A stretch of DNA of 64,000 nt from Citrobacter sp. Marseille-Q6884. GTDB lineage: Bacteria > Pseudomonadota > Gammaproteobacteria > Enterobacterales > Enterobacteriaceae. Within the stretch, counting starts at the first letter, position 1. Each line of letters opens with the position of its first letter. A program made the position numbers and the translations under genes. The stretch covers positions 1,860,001 through 1,924,000 of the forward strand of contig NZ_CAMDRE010000001.1 in assembly GCF_945906775.1 (NCBI RefSeq), read 5' to 3'. Of the stretch, positions 31,701 to 40,765 are shown piece by piece. The notes beneath the pieces are model-generated. The model was not told where the DNA came from, searched no databases, and saw nothing but the letters and a program-made list of their open reading frames with translations.

Positions 31701-32705
31701 GTGAAACTGGATGAAATCGCTCGGTTGGCCGGCGTTTCGCGAACGACTGCAAGCTACGTTATCAATGGCAAAGCAAAGCAATATCGCGTTAGCGACAAAA
31801 CGGTTGAAAAAGTCATGGCGGTGGTGCGCGAGCATAATTACCACCCAAATGCCGTGGCCGCCGGGCTGCGTGCTGGACGCACACGTTCAATCGGCCTGGT
31901 GATCCCGGATCTGGAGAACACGAGTTATACAAGGATTGCAAACTATCTGGAGCGCCAGGCGCGTCAGCGTGGATATCAATTGCTGATTGCCTGCTCTGAA
32001 GATCAGCCGGATAACGAAATGCGCTGTATTGAGCATCTGTTACAACGCCAGGTTGATGCCATTATTGTGTCCACCTCTTTGCCGCCGGAGCATCCGTTCT
32101 ACCAGCGCTGGGCGAACAGTGAATTCCCGATTGTCGCGTTAGACCGCGCACTGGATCGCGAACATTTCACCAGCGTTGTCGGTGCAGACCAGGATGATGC
32201 GGAAATGCTGGCAGAGGAATTACGTAAATTCCCGGCTGAAAACGTGCTCTATCTGGGGGCGCTTCCTGAGTTATCCGTCAGTTTCCTGCGTGAACAGGGT
32301 TTCCGTACGGCGTGGAAAGACGATCCGCGTGAAGTGAATTTCCTCTACGCCAACAGCTACGAGCGGGAAGCTGCCGCACAGTTGTTTGATAAATGGCTGG
32401 AAACACACCCCATGCCTCAGGCACTGTTCACCACCTCGTTTGCACTGTTGCAGGGAGTCATGGACGTAACATTGCGTCGTGACGGACAATTGCCATCCGA
32501 TTTAGCGATTGCGACTTTTGGCGATCATGAATTGTTGGATTTTCTGCAGTGTCCGGTACTGGCCGTCGCACAGCGTCACCGTGATGTGGCTGAACGCGTT
32601 CTGGAAATCGTGTTAGCCAGCCTGGATGAGCCGCGTAAGCCGAAACCAGGACTCACGCGCATTAAGCGTAATCTGTATCGTCGCGGTATTCTCAGCCGCA
32701 GCTAA
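31701..32705 (+). CDS. cra: Catabolite repressor/activator Cra (FruR)
   Basis: Cra is a LacI-family regulator of central carbon flow, released from DNA by fructose 1-phosphate (and fructose 1,6-bisphosphate). The 334 residues equal E. coli. The N-terminal HTH is MKLDEIARLAGVSRTTASYV, the hinge helix is around NAVAAGLRAGRT, and a periplasmic-binding-protein-like effector domain follows. It starts with GTG at 31701 after AAGGGG, as in E. coli. Autonomous gene between ilvIH and the dcw cluster. Confidence 0.97.
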   Translation: MKLDEIARLAGVSRTTASYVINGKAKQYRVSDKTVEKVMAVVREHNYHPNAVAAGLRAGRTRSIGLVIPDLENTSYTRIANYLERQARQRGYQLLIACSEDQPDNEMRCIEHLLQRQVDAIIVSTSLPPEHPFYQRWANSEFPIVALDRALDREHFTSVVGADQDDAEMLAEELRKFPAENVLYLGALPELSVSFLREQGFRTAWKDDPREVNFLYANSYEREAAAQLFDKWLETHPMPQALFTTSFALLQGVMDVTLRRDGQLPSDLAIATFGDHELLDFLQCPVLAVAQRHRDVAERVLEIVLASLDEPRKPKPGLTRIKRNLYRRGILSRS

Positions 32706-32717
32706 CCTCTGCCGTAT

Positions 32718-32743
32718 GCGCCGGAAGGAGAGCCTTCTGGCGC
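32718..32743 (+). terminator. Hairpin after cra
   Basis: GCGCCGGAAGG and CCTTCTGGCGC pair over 11 positions with one G-T wobble, 13 bases after the cra stop. It lacks a U-run, so it is either a weak terminator or an RNA-stabilising hairpin of REP type. Confidence 0.5.
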
Positions 32744-33231
32744 TGTCAAATATCAATTCTCAGAAATAACCGCATTATAATTAAGAATATTCTTTAGAAT
32801 TATCTGAAATTCAATTTTAAATATCGCCATTTAAAATTCAGGCTGTCCATTTTTGGGTAATTGATGCGTAACGATGCGTTAACTTTGTATTATTTTGTTA
32901 CATGCCTGAACGGAATTGCCGAATTAACAGACACTTTACTGCCGTATAGCGGCAATCTCGCGCTTGCCGTGGTCGTACAAGGCATACAGACCGATTAACT
33001 GGTACTGTTATCTCGTCGCATATTGTCCTAAAATGCCGCTCGCGTCGCAAACTGACACTTTATATTTTCTTGAGATGATATTGAGTTGTTTTAAACAATG
33101 ACGAGTTGTTGGATTTTTTTCTTACAAATATTCATGACGTTAATTTGTTTTGTTTGCTGTGCAGAATTTGTTCAACGCTGATATTAGCCGTAAACATTGG
33201 GTTTTTTGCTCCGCTAAGCGCCGTGACTTGC
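32744..33231. other. cra-mraZ intergenic region
   Basis: About 490 bases with no gene that I can support. It is AT-rich at 32750-32830 and 33060-33150. A small palindrome, TGCCGTATAGCGGCA, lies at about 32940-32954. No recognised RNA gene is seen. The mra promoter begins at its right end. Confidence 0.4.
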
Positions 33232-33261
33232 TTGACAAGGTTTTCCTCCGCTCCGTAAACT
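33232..33261 (+). promoter_or_regulatory. mraZ promoter (Pmra) of the dcw cluster
   Basis: TTGACA (33232-33237) and TAAACT (33256-33261) are 18 bp apart, matching E. coli Pmra, which drives most of the division and cell wall cluster through to ftsW or beyond. Confidence 0.85.
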
Positions 33262-33269
33262 CCTTTAAG

Positions 33270-33294
33270 TGGGATTTTGTGGGATAAAGTGGTA
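33270..33294 (+). promoter_or_regulatory. MraZ operator repeats
   Basis: TGGGA (33270), TGGGA (33280) and TGGTA (33290) recur with an exact 10-bp period just downstream of the Pmra -10 box. They match the TGGGN direct repeats that MraZ binds to repress its own cluster. Confidence 0.75.
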
Positions 33295-33312
33295 ATCGGG
33301 GGTGAGACTGGC

Positions 33313-33771
33313 ATGTTCCGGGGAGCAACGTTAGTTAATCTCGACAGTAAAGGGCGCTTATCTGTGCCTACCCGTTATCGGGATCAACTGCTTGAGAGCG
33401 CTACCGGTCAAATGGTGTGTACCATTGACATCCACCACCCGTGCCTGCTGCTTTACCCCCTGCCTGAATGGGAAGTTATCGAGCAGAAATTATCGCGTCT
33501 GTCGAGCATGAATCCGGTTGAGCGTCGCGTACAGCGACTGCTGTTGGGGCATGCCAGCGAATGTCAGATGGATAGCGCCGGTCGATTGCTGATTGCGCCT
33601 ATTCTGCGGCAACACGCAGGGCTGACGAAAGAAGTGATGCTGGTTGGGCAGTTCAATAAGTTTGAGCTGTGGGATGAAACGACCTGGTATCAACAGGTCA
33701 AGGAAGATATCGACGCTGAGCAGTCTGTTACTGGCGCGTTGTCGGAACGATTGCAGGATTTGTCTCTATAA
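33313..33771 (+). CDS. mraZ: Transcriptional regulator MraZ
   Basis: MraZ is an AbrB/SpoVT-type DNA-binding protein that represses the dcw promoter. The 152 residues start MFRGATLVNLDSKGRLSVP at 33313; the upstream 12 codons of open frame are not part of the protein. Two tandem SpoVT-AbrB halves are visible, each with a D-x-x-G-R-L motif (DSKGRLSVP near 11, DSAGRLLIAP near 86). First gene of the cluster, 1 base from rsmH. Confidence 0.97.
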   Translation: MFRGATLVNLDSKGRLSVPTRYRDQLLESATGQMVCTIDIHHPCLLLYPLPEWEVIEQKLSRLSSMNPVERRVQRLLLGHASECQMDSAGRLLIAPILRQHAGLTKEVMLVGQFNKFELWDETTWYQQVKEDIDAEQSVTGALSERLQDLSL

Positions 33772-33772
33772 A

Positions 33773-34714
33773 ATGATGGAAAATTATAAACATACAACGG
33801 TGTTGCTGGATGAGGCCGTAAACGGTCTGAATATTCGTCCAGACGGCATCTACATTGACGGGACATTTGGTCGCGGTGGTCACTCACGTCTGATCCTCTC
33901 ACAGCTTGGTGAAGAGGGGCGTTTACTGGCAATCGATCGCGATCCGCAAGCTATTGCGGTTGCCCAGACCATTAACGATCCTCGCTTCTCCATCATTCAC
34001 GGACCTTTCTCCGCGATGGCTGACTATGTCAGCGAGCGTGGGCTTACCGGCAAGATCGATGGAATCCTCCTTGATCTTGGCGTCTCTTCTCCGCAGCTTG
34101 ACGACGCTGAACGCGGTTTTTCATTTATGCGCGACGGTCCGTTAGATATGCGCATGGACCCAACGCGGGGTCAGTCAGCGGCCGAATGGCTACAAACTGC
34201 CGATGAAGCGGATATCGCCTGGGTGATCAAAACCTTTGGTGAAGAGCGTTTTGGCAAACGCATTGCTCGCGCCATTGTGGAGCGTAACCGCATCGAACCC
34301 ATGACGCGTACCAAAGAGCTGGCGGAAGTGATTGCGGCGGCAATGCCGGTAAAAGACAAATTCAAACATCCCGCGACCCGTACCTTCCAGGCGGTGCGCA
34401 TTTGGGTAAACAGTGAACTGGAGGAGATAGAGCAGGCGCTAAAAAGCTCGCTCAGTGTACTGGCACCAGGTGGTCGACTTTCGATAATCAGTTTCCACTC
34501 GCTTGAAGACCGTATTGTGAAACGCTTTATGCGTGAGCAAAGTCGCGGTCCGCAGGTTCCGGCTGGAATACCGATGACGGAAGCACAGATCAAAAAACTG
34601 GGCGGTCGTGAGTTGAGAGCATTAGGCAAGTTGATGCCGGGTGAAGAAGAGGTAGCAGAGAATCCTCGTGCCCGTAGTTCAGTTCTGCGTATTGCAGAGA
34701 GGACGAACGCATGA
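33773..34714 (+). CDS. rsmH: 16S rRNA m4C1402 methyltransferase RsmH (MraW)
   Basis: RsmH N4-methylates C1402 in the ribosomal P site. The 313 residues start MMENYKHTTVLLDEAV at 33773. The SAM-binding motif is DGTFGRGGHS near 33-42, and the conserved RTFQAVRI and IISFHSLEDR segments are present. It overlaps ftsL by 4 bases (ATGA). The open frame upstream to 33644 runs over the end of mraZ and is not used. Confidence 0.97.
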   Translation: MMENYKHTTVLLDEAVNGLNIRPDGIYIDGTFGRGGHSRLILSQLGEEGRLLAIDRDPQAIAVAQTINDPRFSIIHGPFSAMADYVSERGLTGKIDGILLDLGVSSPQLDDAERGFSFMRDGPLDMRMDPTRGQSAAEWLQTADEADIAWVIKTFGEERFGKRIARAIVERNRIEPMTRTKELAEVIAAAMPVKDKFKHPATRTFQAVRIWVNSELEEIEQALKSSLSVLAPGGRLSIISFHSLEDRIVKRFMREQSRGPQVPAGIPMTEAQIKKLGGRELRALGKLMPGEEEVAENPRARSSVLRIAERTNA

Positions 34715-35076
34715 TCAGCAGAGTGACAGAAGCCCTCAGCAAAGTTAAAGGATCAATAGGAAGCAACGAGCGTCATGCTTTGCCTGGCGTGATCGGTGAT
34801 GATCTTTTGCGGTTCGGGAAACTGCCACTCTGCCTGTTCATTTGCATCATTTTGACGGCGGTCACCGTCGTCACAACGGCGCACCATACGCGATTACTGA
34901 CCGCGCAACGTGAACAATTGGTTCTGGAACGGGATGCGCTGGATATCGAATGGCGCAACCTGATCCTCGAGGAGAATGCGCTCGGCGATCATAGCCGGGT
35001 TGAACGGATCGCAACGGAAAAGCTGCAGATGCAGCATGTTGATCCCTCACAAGAAAATATCGTAGTACAAAAATAA
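34711..35076 (+). CDS. ftsL: Divisome protein FtsL
   Basis: FtsL is a bitopic inner-membrane protein that forms the FtsQLB complex and activates FtsWI. The 121 residues equal E. coli. A cytoplasmic tail of about 37 residues is followed by one membrane helix (about 38-57, LCLFICIILTAVTVVTTAHH). A periplasmic coiled coil with leucine heptads continues to about 105. Start ATG overlaps the rsmH stop. Confidence 0.97.
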   Translation: MISRVTEALSKVKGSIGSNERHALPGVIGDDLLRFGKLPLCLFICIILTAVTVVTTAHHTRLLTAQREQLVLERDALDIEWRNLILEENALGDHSRVERIATEKLQMQHVDPSQENIVVQK

Positions 35077-35091
35077 GGATAAACGCGACGC

Positions 35092-36858
35092 ATGAAAGCA
35101 GCGGCAAAGACGCTCAAACCAAAACGCCAGGAAGAACAAGCCAACTTTGTGAGTTGGCGTTTTGCGTTACTGTGCGGCTGTATTTTGCTGGCGCTGGGTT
35201 TCCTGCTGGGGCGCGTTGCCTGGTTGCAGATTATCGCGCCGGATATGCTGGTGCGTCAGGGCGACATGCGTTCCCTGCGCGTACAGGAAGTTTCCACATC
35301 GCGCGGCATGATTACCGACCGCTCTGGTCGTCCGCTGGCGGTGAGCGTTCCGGTGAAGGCGATTTGGGCCGATCCGAAAGAAGTGCATGATGCGGGCGGT
35401 GTGAGCATTGGCGACCGCTGGAAGGCGCTGTCGACGGCACTGAACATCCCGCTCGACCAGCTTGCTACCCGAATTAATGCCAATCCGAAGGGACGCTTTA
35501 TTTACCTCGCGCGTCAGGTCAACCCTGACATGGCCGACTACATCAAAAAGCTGAAGCTTCCGGGGATTCATCTGCGTGAAGAATCCCGTCGTTACTACCC
35601 ATCCGGGGAAGTGACCGCTCACCTCATTGGATTTACCAACGTCGATAGTCAGGGGATTGAAGGCGTTGAGAAAAGCTTTGATAAATGGCTCACTGGCCAA
35701 CCTGGCGAGCGTGTCGTGCGTAAAGACCGCTACGGTCGTGTCATTGAAGATATCTCGTCAACGGACAGTCAGGCGGCGCACAATCTCGCGTTGAGTATTG
35801 ATGAGCGCTTACAGGCACTGGTTTACCGTGAACTGAACAACGCCGTTGCCTTTAACAAAGCGGAATCGGGCAGTGCCGTACTGGTTGATGTGAATACGGG
35901 CGAAGTGTTAGCGATGGCGAACAGTCCGTCCTACAACCCAAACAACCTCACCGGTACGCCGAAGGATGCCATGCGTAACCGTACCATCACCGACGTGTTT
36001 GAGCCGGGTTCTACCGTCAAACCCATGGTGGTGATGACCGCACTGCAGCGCGGCGTGGTTCGCGAAAATACCGTGCTGAACACGATTCCCTACCGAATTA
36101 ATGGCCACGAAATCAAAGACGTGGCGCGTTATAGCGAATTGACCCTCACCGGGGTTTTGCAGAAGTCGAGTAACGTCGGTGTTTCTAAGCTGGCGTTAGC
36201 GATGCCGTCCTCAGCGTTAGTAGATACTTACTCACGTTTTGGGCTGGGAAAAGCGACCAATTTGGGGTTGGTCGGAGAACGCAGTGGCTTATATCCTCAA
36301 AAACAACGGTGGTCTGACATAGAGAGGGCCACCTTCTCTTTCGGCTACGGGCTAATGGTAACGCCGTTACAGTTAGCGCGAGTCTACGCAACGATCGGTA
36401 GCTATGGCGTTTATCGCCCGCTGTCGATTACCAAAGTTGATCCTCCAGTACCGGGTGAGCGTATCTTCCCGGAAGCGACCGTACGTACCGTGGTGCACAT
36501 GATGGAAAGCGTGGCACTGCCTGGCGGCGGTGGCGTGAAGGCAGCGATTAAAGGCTATCGCATCGCCATTAAAACCGGTACAGCGAAAAAAGTCGGGCCG
36601 GACGGTCGCTACATCAACAAATACATTGCTTACACCGCAGGCGTTGCGCCTGCGAGTCAGCCGCGCTTCGCGCTGGTTGTTGTTATCAACGATCCGCAGG
36701 CGGGTAAATACTACGGTGGCGCCGTTTCCGCGCCGGTGTTCGGTGCCATCATGGGCGGCGTACTGCGCACCATGAACATCGAACCGGATGCGCTGGCAAC
36801 GAGCGATAAAAATGAATTTGTGAATAATCAAGGCGAGGCAACAGGTGGCAGATCGTAA
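35092..36858 (+). CDS. ftsI: Septal peptidoglycan transpeptidase FtsI (PBP3)
   Basis: FtsI crosslinks septal peptidoglycan and is the target of aztreonam and cephalexin. The 588 residues equal E. coli. One membrane anchor (about 20-40) is followed by a pedestal domain and a transpeptidase domain. The active-site Ser307 lies in STVKP, with SSN at about 359 and KTGT at about 494. The end overlaps murE by 14 bases. A small RNA sponge, FtsO, is reported from within E. coli ftsI; I did not check its sequence here. Confidence 0.98.
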   Translation: MKAAAKTLKPKRQEEQANFVSWRFALLCGCILLALGFLLGRVAWLQIIAPDMLVRQGDMRSLRVQEVSTSRGMITDRSGRPLAVSVPVKAIWADPKEVHDAGGVSIGDRWKALSTALNIPLDQLATRINANPKGRFIYLARQVNPDMADYIKKLKLPGIHLREESRRYYPSGEVTAHLIGFTNVDSQGIEGVEKSFDKWLTGQPGERVVRKDRYGRVIEDISSTDSQAAHNLALSIDERLQALVYRELNNAVAFNKAESGSAVLVDVNTGEVLAMANSPSYNPNNLTGTPKDAMRNRTITDVFEPGSTVKPMVVMTALQRGVVRENTVLNTIPYRINGHEIKDVARYSELTLTGVLQKSSNVGVSKLALAMPSSALVDTYSRFGLGKATNLGLVGERSGLYPQKQRWSDIERATFSFGYGLMVTPLQLARVYATIGSYGVYRPLSITKVDPPVPGERIFPEATVRTVVHMMESVALPGGGGVKAAIKGYRIAIKTGTAKKVGPDGRYINKYIAYTAGVAPASQPRFALVVVINDPQAGKYYGGAVSAPVFGAIMGGVLRTMNIEPDALATSDKNEFVNNQGEATGGRS

Positions 36859-38332
36859 TTTGCGCGACCTTCTTGCTCCATGGGTGCCGGGTGCACCGGA
36901 GCGAGCACTGCGGGAGATGACACTCGACAGCCGTGTGGCTGCATCGGGCGATCTCTTTGTGGCAGTGGTAGGTCATCAGGCGGACGGGCGTCGATATATC
37001 CCGCAGGCGATAGCGCAAGGTGTAGCTGCCATTATTGCAGAGGCAAAAGATGAGGCAACCGACGGTGAAATCCGTGAAATGCACGGTGTACCGGTTATCT
37101 ATCTGAGCCAGCTTAACGAGCGTTTATCTGCACTGGCGGGGCGCTTTTACCACGAGCCCTCTGAAAATATGCGCCTGGTCGGCGTGACCGGAACCAACGG
37201 TAAAACGACCACCACTCAACTGCTGGCGCAGTGGAGCCAACTGCTTGGTGAAACCAGCGCTGTCATGGGCACGGTTGGCAATGGTCTGTTGGGTAAAGTG
37301 ATCCCGACCGAAAACACCACCGGTTCAGCCGTTGATGTGCAGCATGTACTGGCGGGCCTGGTTGAGCAGGGCGCGACATTTGGCGCAATGGAAGTCTCCT
37401 CCCACGGCCTGGTTCAGCATCGCGTGGCGGCGCTGAAGTTTGCCGCATCGGTATTTACCAATCTCAGCCGCGATCATCTCGATTATCACGGTGATATGGA
37501 ACATTACGAAGCGGCGAAATGGCTGCTGTATTCCACACACCATTGCGGTCAGGCCATCGTCAACGCTGACGATGAAGTCGGTCGCCGCTGGCTGGCAAAA
37601 CTGCCGGATGCGGTTGCCGTCTCGATGGAAGACCATATCAATCCGAACTGCCACGGCCGTTGGTTAAAAGCGACCGATGTGAACTACCACGACAGCGGTG
37701 CGACCATCCGTTTCAGCTCTTCCTGGGGCGACGGTGAAATTGAAAGCCACCTGATGGGAGCATTCAACGTCAGCAATCTGCTGCTGGCGCTGGCAACCTT
37801 ACTGGCGCTCGGGTATCCGTTAGCCGATTTATTGAAAACGGCTGCGCGTCTGCAGCCCGTTTGCGGACGTATGGAAGTGTTCAGCGCGCCGGGTAAAACC
37901 ACGGTAGTGGTGGATTATGCCCATACGCCGGATGCGCTGGAAAAAGCGCTGCAGGCGGCACGTCTGCACTGCACCGGTAAACTGTGGTGTGTCTTTGGCT
38001 GCGGCGGCGATCGCGACAAAGGTAAACGTCCGCTGATGGGCGCCATTGCCGAGCAGTTTGCTGATGTTGTCGTGGTGACCGATGACAACCCGCGCACCGA
38101 AGAGCCGCGCGCCATCATTAACGACATTCTGGCAGGAATGCTGGATGCCGGGCATGCGAAGGTCATGGAAGGTCGTGCTGAAGCGGTAACGAACGCCATT
38201 ATGCAGGCGAAAGAAAACGACGTGGTGCTGCTGGCAGGTAAAGGCCATGAAGATTACCAGATCGTCGGTTCACATCGCCTCGACTACTCTGACCGCGTCA
38301 CAGCAGCTCGCCTGCTGGGGGTGATCGCATGA
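36845..38332 (+). CDS. murE: UDP-MurNAc-tripeptide (mDAP-adding) ligase MurE
   Basis: MurE adds meso-diaminopimelate to UDP-MurNAc-L-Ala-D-Glu. The 495 residues equal E. coli and begin with a GTG codon inside ftsI. The ATP loop is TGTNGKTTT near 115. The DDNPR motif near 413, which selects mDAP over lysine, is intact. It overlaps murF by 4 bases (ATGA). Confidence 0.98.
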   Translation: MADRNLRDLLAPWVPGAPERALREMTLDSRVAASGDLFVAVVGHQADGRRYIPQAIAQGVAAIIAEAKDEATDGEIREMHGVPVIYLSQLNERLSALAGRFYHEPSENMRLVGVTGTNGKTTTTQLLAQWSQLLGETSAVMGTVGNGLLGKVIPTENTTGSAVDVQHVLAGLVEQGATFGAMEVSSHGLVQHRVAALKFAASVFTNLSRDHLDYHGDMEHYEAAKWLLYSTHHCGQAIVNADDEVGRRWLAKLPDAVAVSMEDHINPNCHGRWLKATDVNYHDSGATIRFSSSWGDGEIESHLMGAFNVSNLLLALATLLALGYPLADLLKTAARLQPVCGRMEVFSAPGKTTVVVDYAHTPDALEKALQAARLHCTGKLWCVFGCGGDRDKGKRPLMGAIAEQFADVVVVTDDNPRTEEPRAIINDILAGMLDAGHAKVMEGRAEAVTNAIMQAKENDVVLLAGKGHEDYQIVGSHRLDYSDRVTAARLLGVIA

Positions 38333-39687
38333 TTAGCGTAACGCTCAACCAGCTCGCAGAGATCCTTCATGGCGAGCTGAACGGTGCTGATCTGACTCTC
38401 GATGCGGTCACGACCGATACGCGTAAAGTCACGCCGGGCTGTTTGTTTGTGGCGCTGAAAGGCGAACGTTTCGATGCTCACGATTTTGTTGAACAAGCGA
38501 AAGAGAACGGGGCTGGCGCACTGCTGGTTAGCCGTCCGCTGGACATCGATTTACCGCAGTTGATTGTGAAAGATACCCGACTGGCGTTTGGTGAACTGGC
38601 GGCATGGGTTCGCGCCCAGGTTCCGGCTCGCGTGGTTGCGCTGACGGGCTCATCCGGCAAAACGTCTGTTAAAGAGATGACTGCCGCCATTCTGAGTCAG
38701 TGTGGAAACACGTTATACACCGCAGGCAACCTTAACAACGATATCGGCGTGCCGATGACGCTGCTGCGGTTAAACAATGATTATGACTATGCCGTCATTG
38801 AACTCGGTGCTAACCACCAGGGCGAGATTGCCTGGACCGTGGGTTTAACGCGCCCGGAAGCGGCGTTGGTGAATAATCTCGCCGCGGCTCATCTGGAAGG
38901 GTTTGGCTCGCTTGCGGGCGTCGCCAAAGCGAAAGGTGAAATATTCACCGGCCTGTCAGAGAACGGTATCGCCATTATGAATGCCGATAACAATGACTGG
39001 CTGAACTGGCAGAGCATTATTGGCGATCGCAAAGTCTGGCGTTTCTCCCCGAATGCCGCCAACAGTGACTTCTCTGCGACCAACGTGCACGTCACTTCAC
39101 ACGGTACAGAATTTTCTCTGCAAACGCCTGAGGGCAGCATCGATGTCCTGCTGCCGTTGCCGGGGCGCCACAACATCGCTAATGCGCTGGCTGCGGCTGC
39201 GCTCTCAATGGCGGTTGGCGCAACGCTTGAGGCGATTAAAGCTGGTCTGAAGGATCTGAAAGCGGTGCCGGGGCGTCTGTTCCCGATTCAACTTGCAGAA
39301 AATCAACTGCTGCTGGACGACTCTTATAACGCGAATGTCGGTTCGATGACCGCCGCGGTACAGGTTTTGTCCGAAATGCCGGGCTATCGCGTGCTGGTGG
39401 TAGGCGATATGGCAGAGCTTGGCGCGGAAAGCGAAGCATGCCACGTACAGGTGGGTGAAGCGGCGAAAGCGGCAGGCATCAACCGTGTACTGAGTACAGG
39501 GAAACTGAGCCAGGCAATTAGCGATGCCAGCGGCGTTGGCGAACATTTTGCGGATAAAACTGCACTGGCCGCGCATCTTAAGACGCTGATTGCAGAGCAT
39601 CAGATCATGACGATTTTAGTGAAGGGTTCACGTAGTGCCGCCATGGAAGAGGTAGTACGCGCATTACAGGAGAATGGGACATGTTAG
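38329..39687 (+). CDS. murF: UDP-MurNAc-tripeptide:D-Ala-D-Ala ligase MurF
   Basis: MurF adds D-Ala-D-Ala and completes the pentapeptide precursor. The 452 residues equal E. coli. The P-loop TGSSGKTSVK is near 105, and the central-domain segment LNNDIGVP and the DDSYNANVGSM motif near 325 are typical of MurF. The start overlaps murE and the end overlaps mraY by 7 bases. Confidence 0.98.
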   Translation: MISVTLNQLAEILHGELNGADLTLDAVTTDTRKVTPGCLFVALKGERFDAHDFVEQAKENGAGALLVSRPLDIDLPQLIVKDTRLAFGELAAWVRAQVPARVVALTGSSGKTSVKEMTAAILSQCGNTLYTAGNLNNDIGVPMTLLRLNNDYDYAVIELGANHQGEIAWTVGLTRPEAALVNNLAAAHLEGFGSLAGVAKAKGEIFTGLSENGIAIMNADNNDWLNWQSIIGDRKVWRFSPNAANSDFSATNVHVTSHGTEFSLQTPEGSIDVLLPLPGRHNIANALAAAALSMAVGATLEAIKAGLKDLKAVPGRLFPIQLAENQLLLDDSYNANVGSMTAAVQVLSEMPGYRVLVVGDMAELGAESEACHVQVGEAAKAAGINRVLSTGKLSQAISDASGVGEHFADKTALAAHLKTLIAEHQIMTILVKGSRSAAMEEVVRALQENGTC

Positions 39688-40763
39688 TTTGGCTGGCCGA
39701 ACATTTGGTCAAATATTATTCCGGCTTTAACGTCTTTTCCTATCTGACGTTTCGCGCCATTGTCAGCCTGCTGACCGCGCTGTTCATCTCTTTGTGGATG
39801 GGCCCGCGCATGATTGCCCGTCTGCAAAAAATGTCGTTTGGCCAGGTCGTACGTAACGACGGCCCGGAGTCACACTTTAGTAAACGCGGTACGCCGACCA
39901 TGGGCGGCATTATGATCCTTACCGCCATTGTGATCTCCGTTTTACTGTGGGCCTACCCGTCTAACCCGTATGTCTGGTGCGTGCTGGTGGTCTTAATCGG
40001 CTACGGCATTATCGGTTTTGTGGATGACTACCGCAAAGTCGTGCGTAAGGACACCAAGGGGCTGATCGCCCGCTGGAAGTACTTCTGGATGTCAGTGATT
40101 GCGCTGGGTGTGGCATTTGCACTGTATCTGGCAGGAAAAGATACGCCGGCAACTGAGCTGGTGGTGCCGTTCTTTAAAGATGTGATGCCGCAACTGGGTC
40201 TGTTCTACGTTCTGCTGGCGTACTTTGTGATTGTGGGTACCGGCAACGCGGTTAACCTGACCGATGGTCTGGATGGCCTGGCAATTATGCCGACCGTGTT
40301 CGTGGCAGCTGGCTTTGCGCTGGTGGCATGGGCGACCGGTAACATGAACTTTGCGAACTATCTGCATATCCCTTATTTGCGTCATGCCGGTGAGTTGGTG
40401 ATCGTCTGTACGGCGATTGTCGGTGCGGGCTTAGGTTTCCTGTGGTTTAACACCTACCCGGCACAGGTCTTTATGGGCGACGTCGGTTCGCTGGCGCTGG
40501 GTGGCGCACTGGGCATTATTGCCGTGCTGCTGCGTCAGGAATTCCTGTTGGTGATCATGGGCGGTGTGTTCGTGGTAGAAACCCTGTCGGTTATTTTGCA
40601 GGTCGGTTCCTTCAAGCTGCGCGGACAGCGCATCTTCCGTATGGCACCAATTCACCATCACTATGAACTGAAAGGCTGGCCGGAACCGCGCGTAATTGTG
40701 CGCTTCTGGATTATTTCGCTGATGCTGGTGCTGATTGGCCTGGCAACGCTGAAGGTACGTTAA
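39681..40763 (+). CDS. mraY: Phospho-MurNAc-pentapeptide translocase MraY (lipid I synthase)
   Basis: MraY transfers phospho-MurNAc-pentapeptide to undecaprenyl phosphate, forming lipid I in the inner membrane. The 360 residues equal E. coli. About ten membrane helices are visible. The catalytic signatures are VDDYRK (D115, D116), NLTDGLDGL near 192, and the APIHHHYE segment near 323. It is preceded by an overlap with murF and followed by murD after 2 bases. Confidence 0.98.
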   Translation: MLVWLAEHLVKYYSGFNVFSYLTFRAIVSLLTALFISLWMGPRMIARLQKMSFGQVVRNDGPESHFSKRGTPTMGGIMILTAIVISVLLWAYPSNPYVWCVLVVLIGYGIIGFVDDYRKVVRKDTKGLIARWKYFWMSVIALGVAFALYLAGKDTPATELVVPFFKDVMPQLGLFYVLLAYFVIVGTGNAVNLTDGLDGLAIMPTVFVAAGFALVAWATGNMNFANYLHIPYLRHAGELVIVCTAIVGAGLGFLWFNTYPAQVFMGDVGSLALGGALGIIAVLLRQEFLLVIMGGVFVVETLSVILQVGSFKLRGQRIFRMAPIHHHYELKGWPEPRVIVRFWIISLMLVLIGLATLKVR

Positions 40764-40765
40764 TC

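Noticed and set aside
33644..33772. 43-codon extension of rsmH overlapping mraZ
   Set aside because: It is an out-of-frame reading of mraZ; MMENYKHTT at 33773 matches the E. coli RsmH start.
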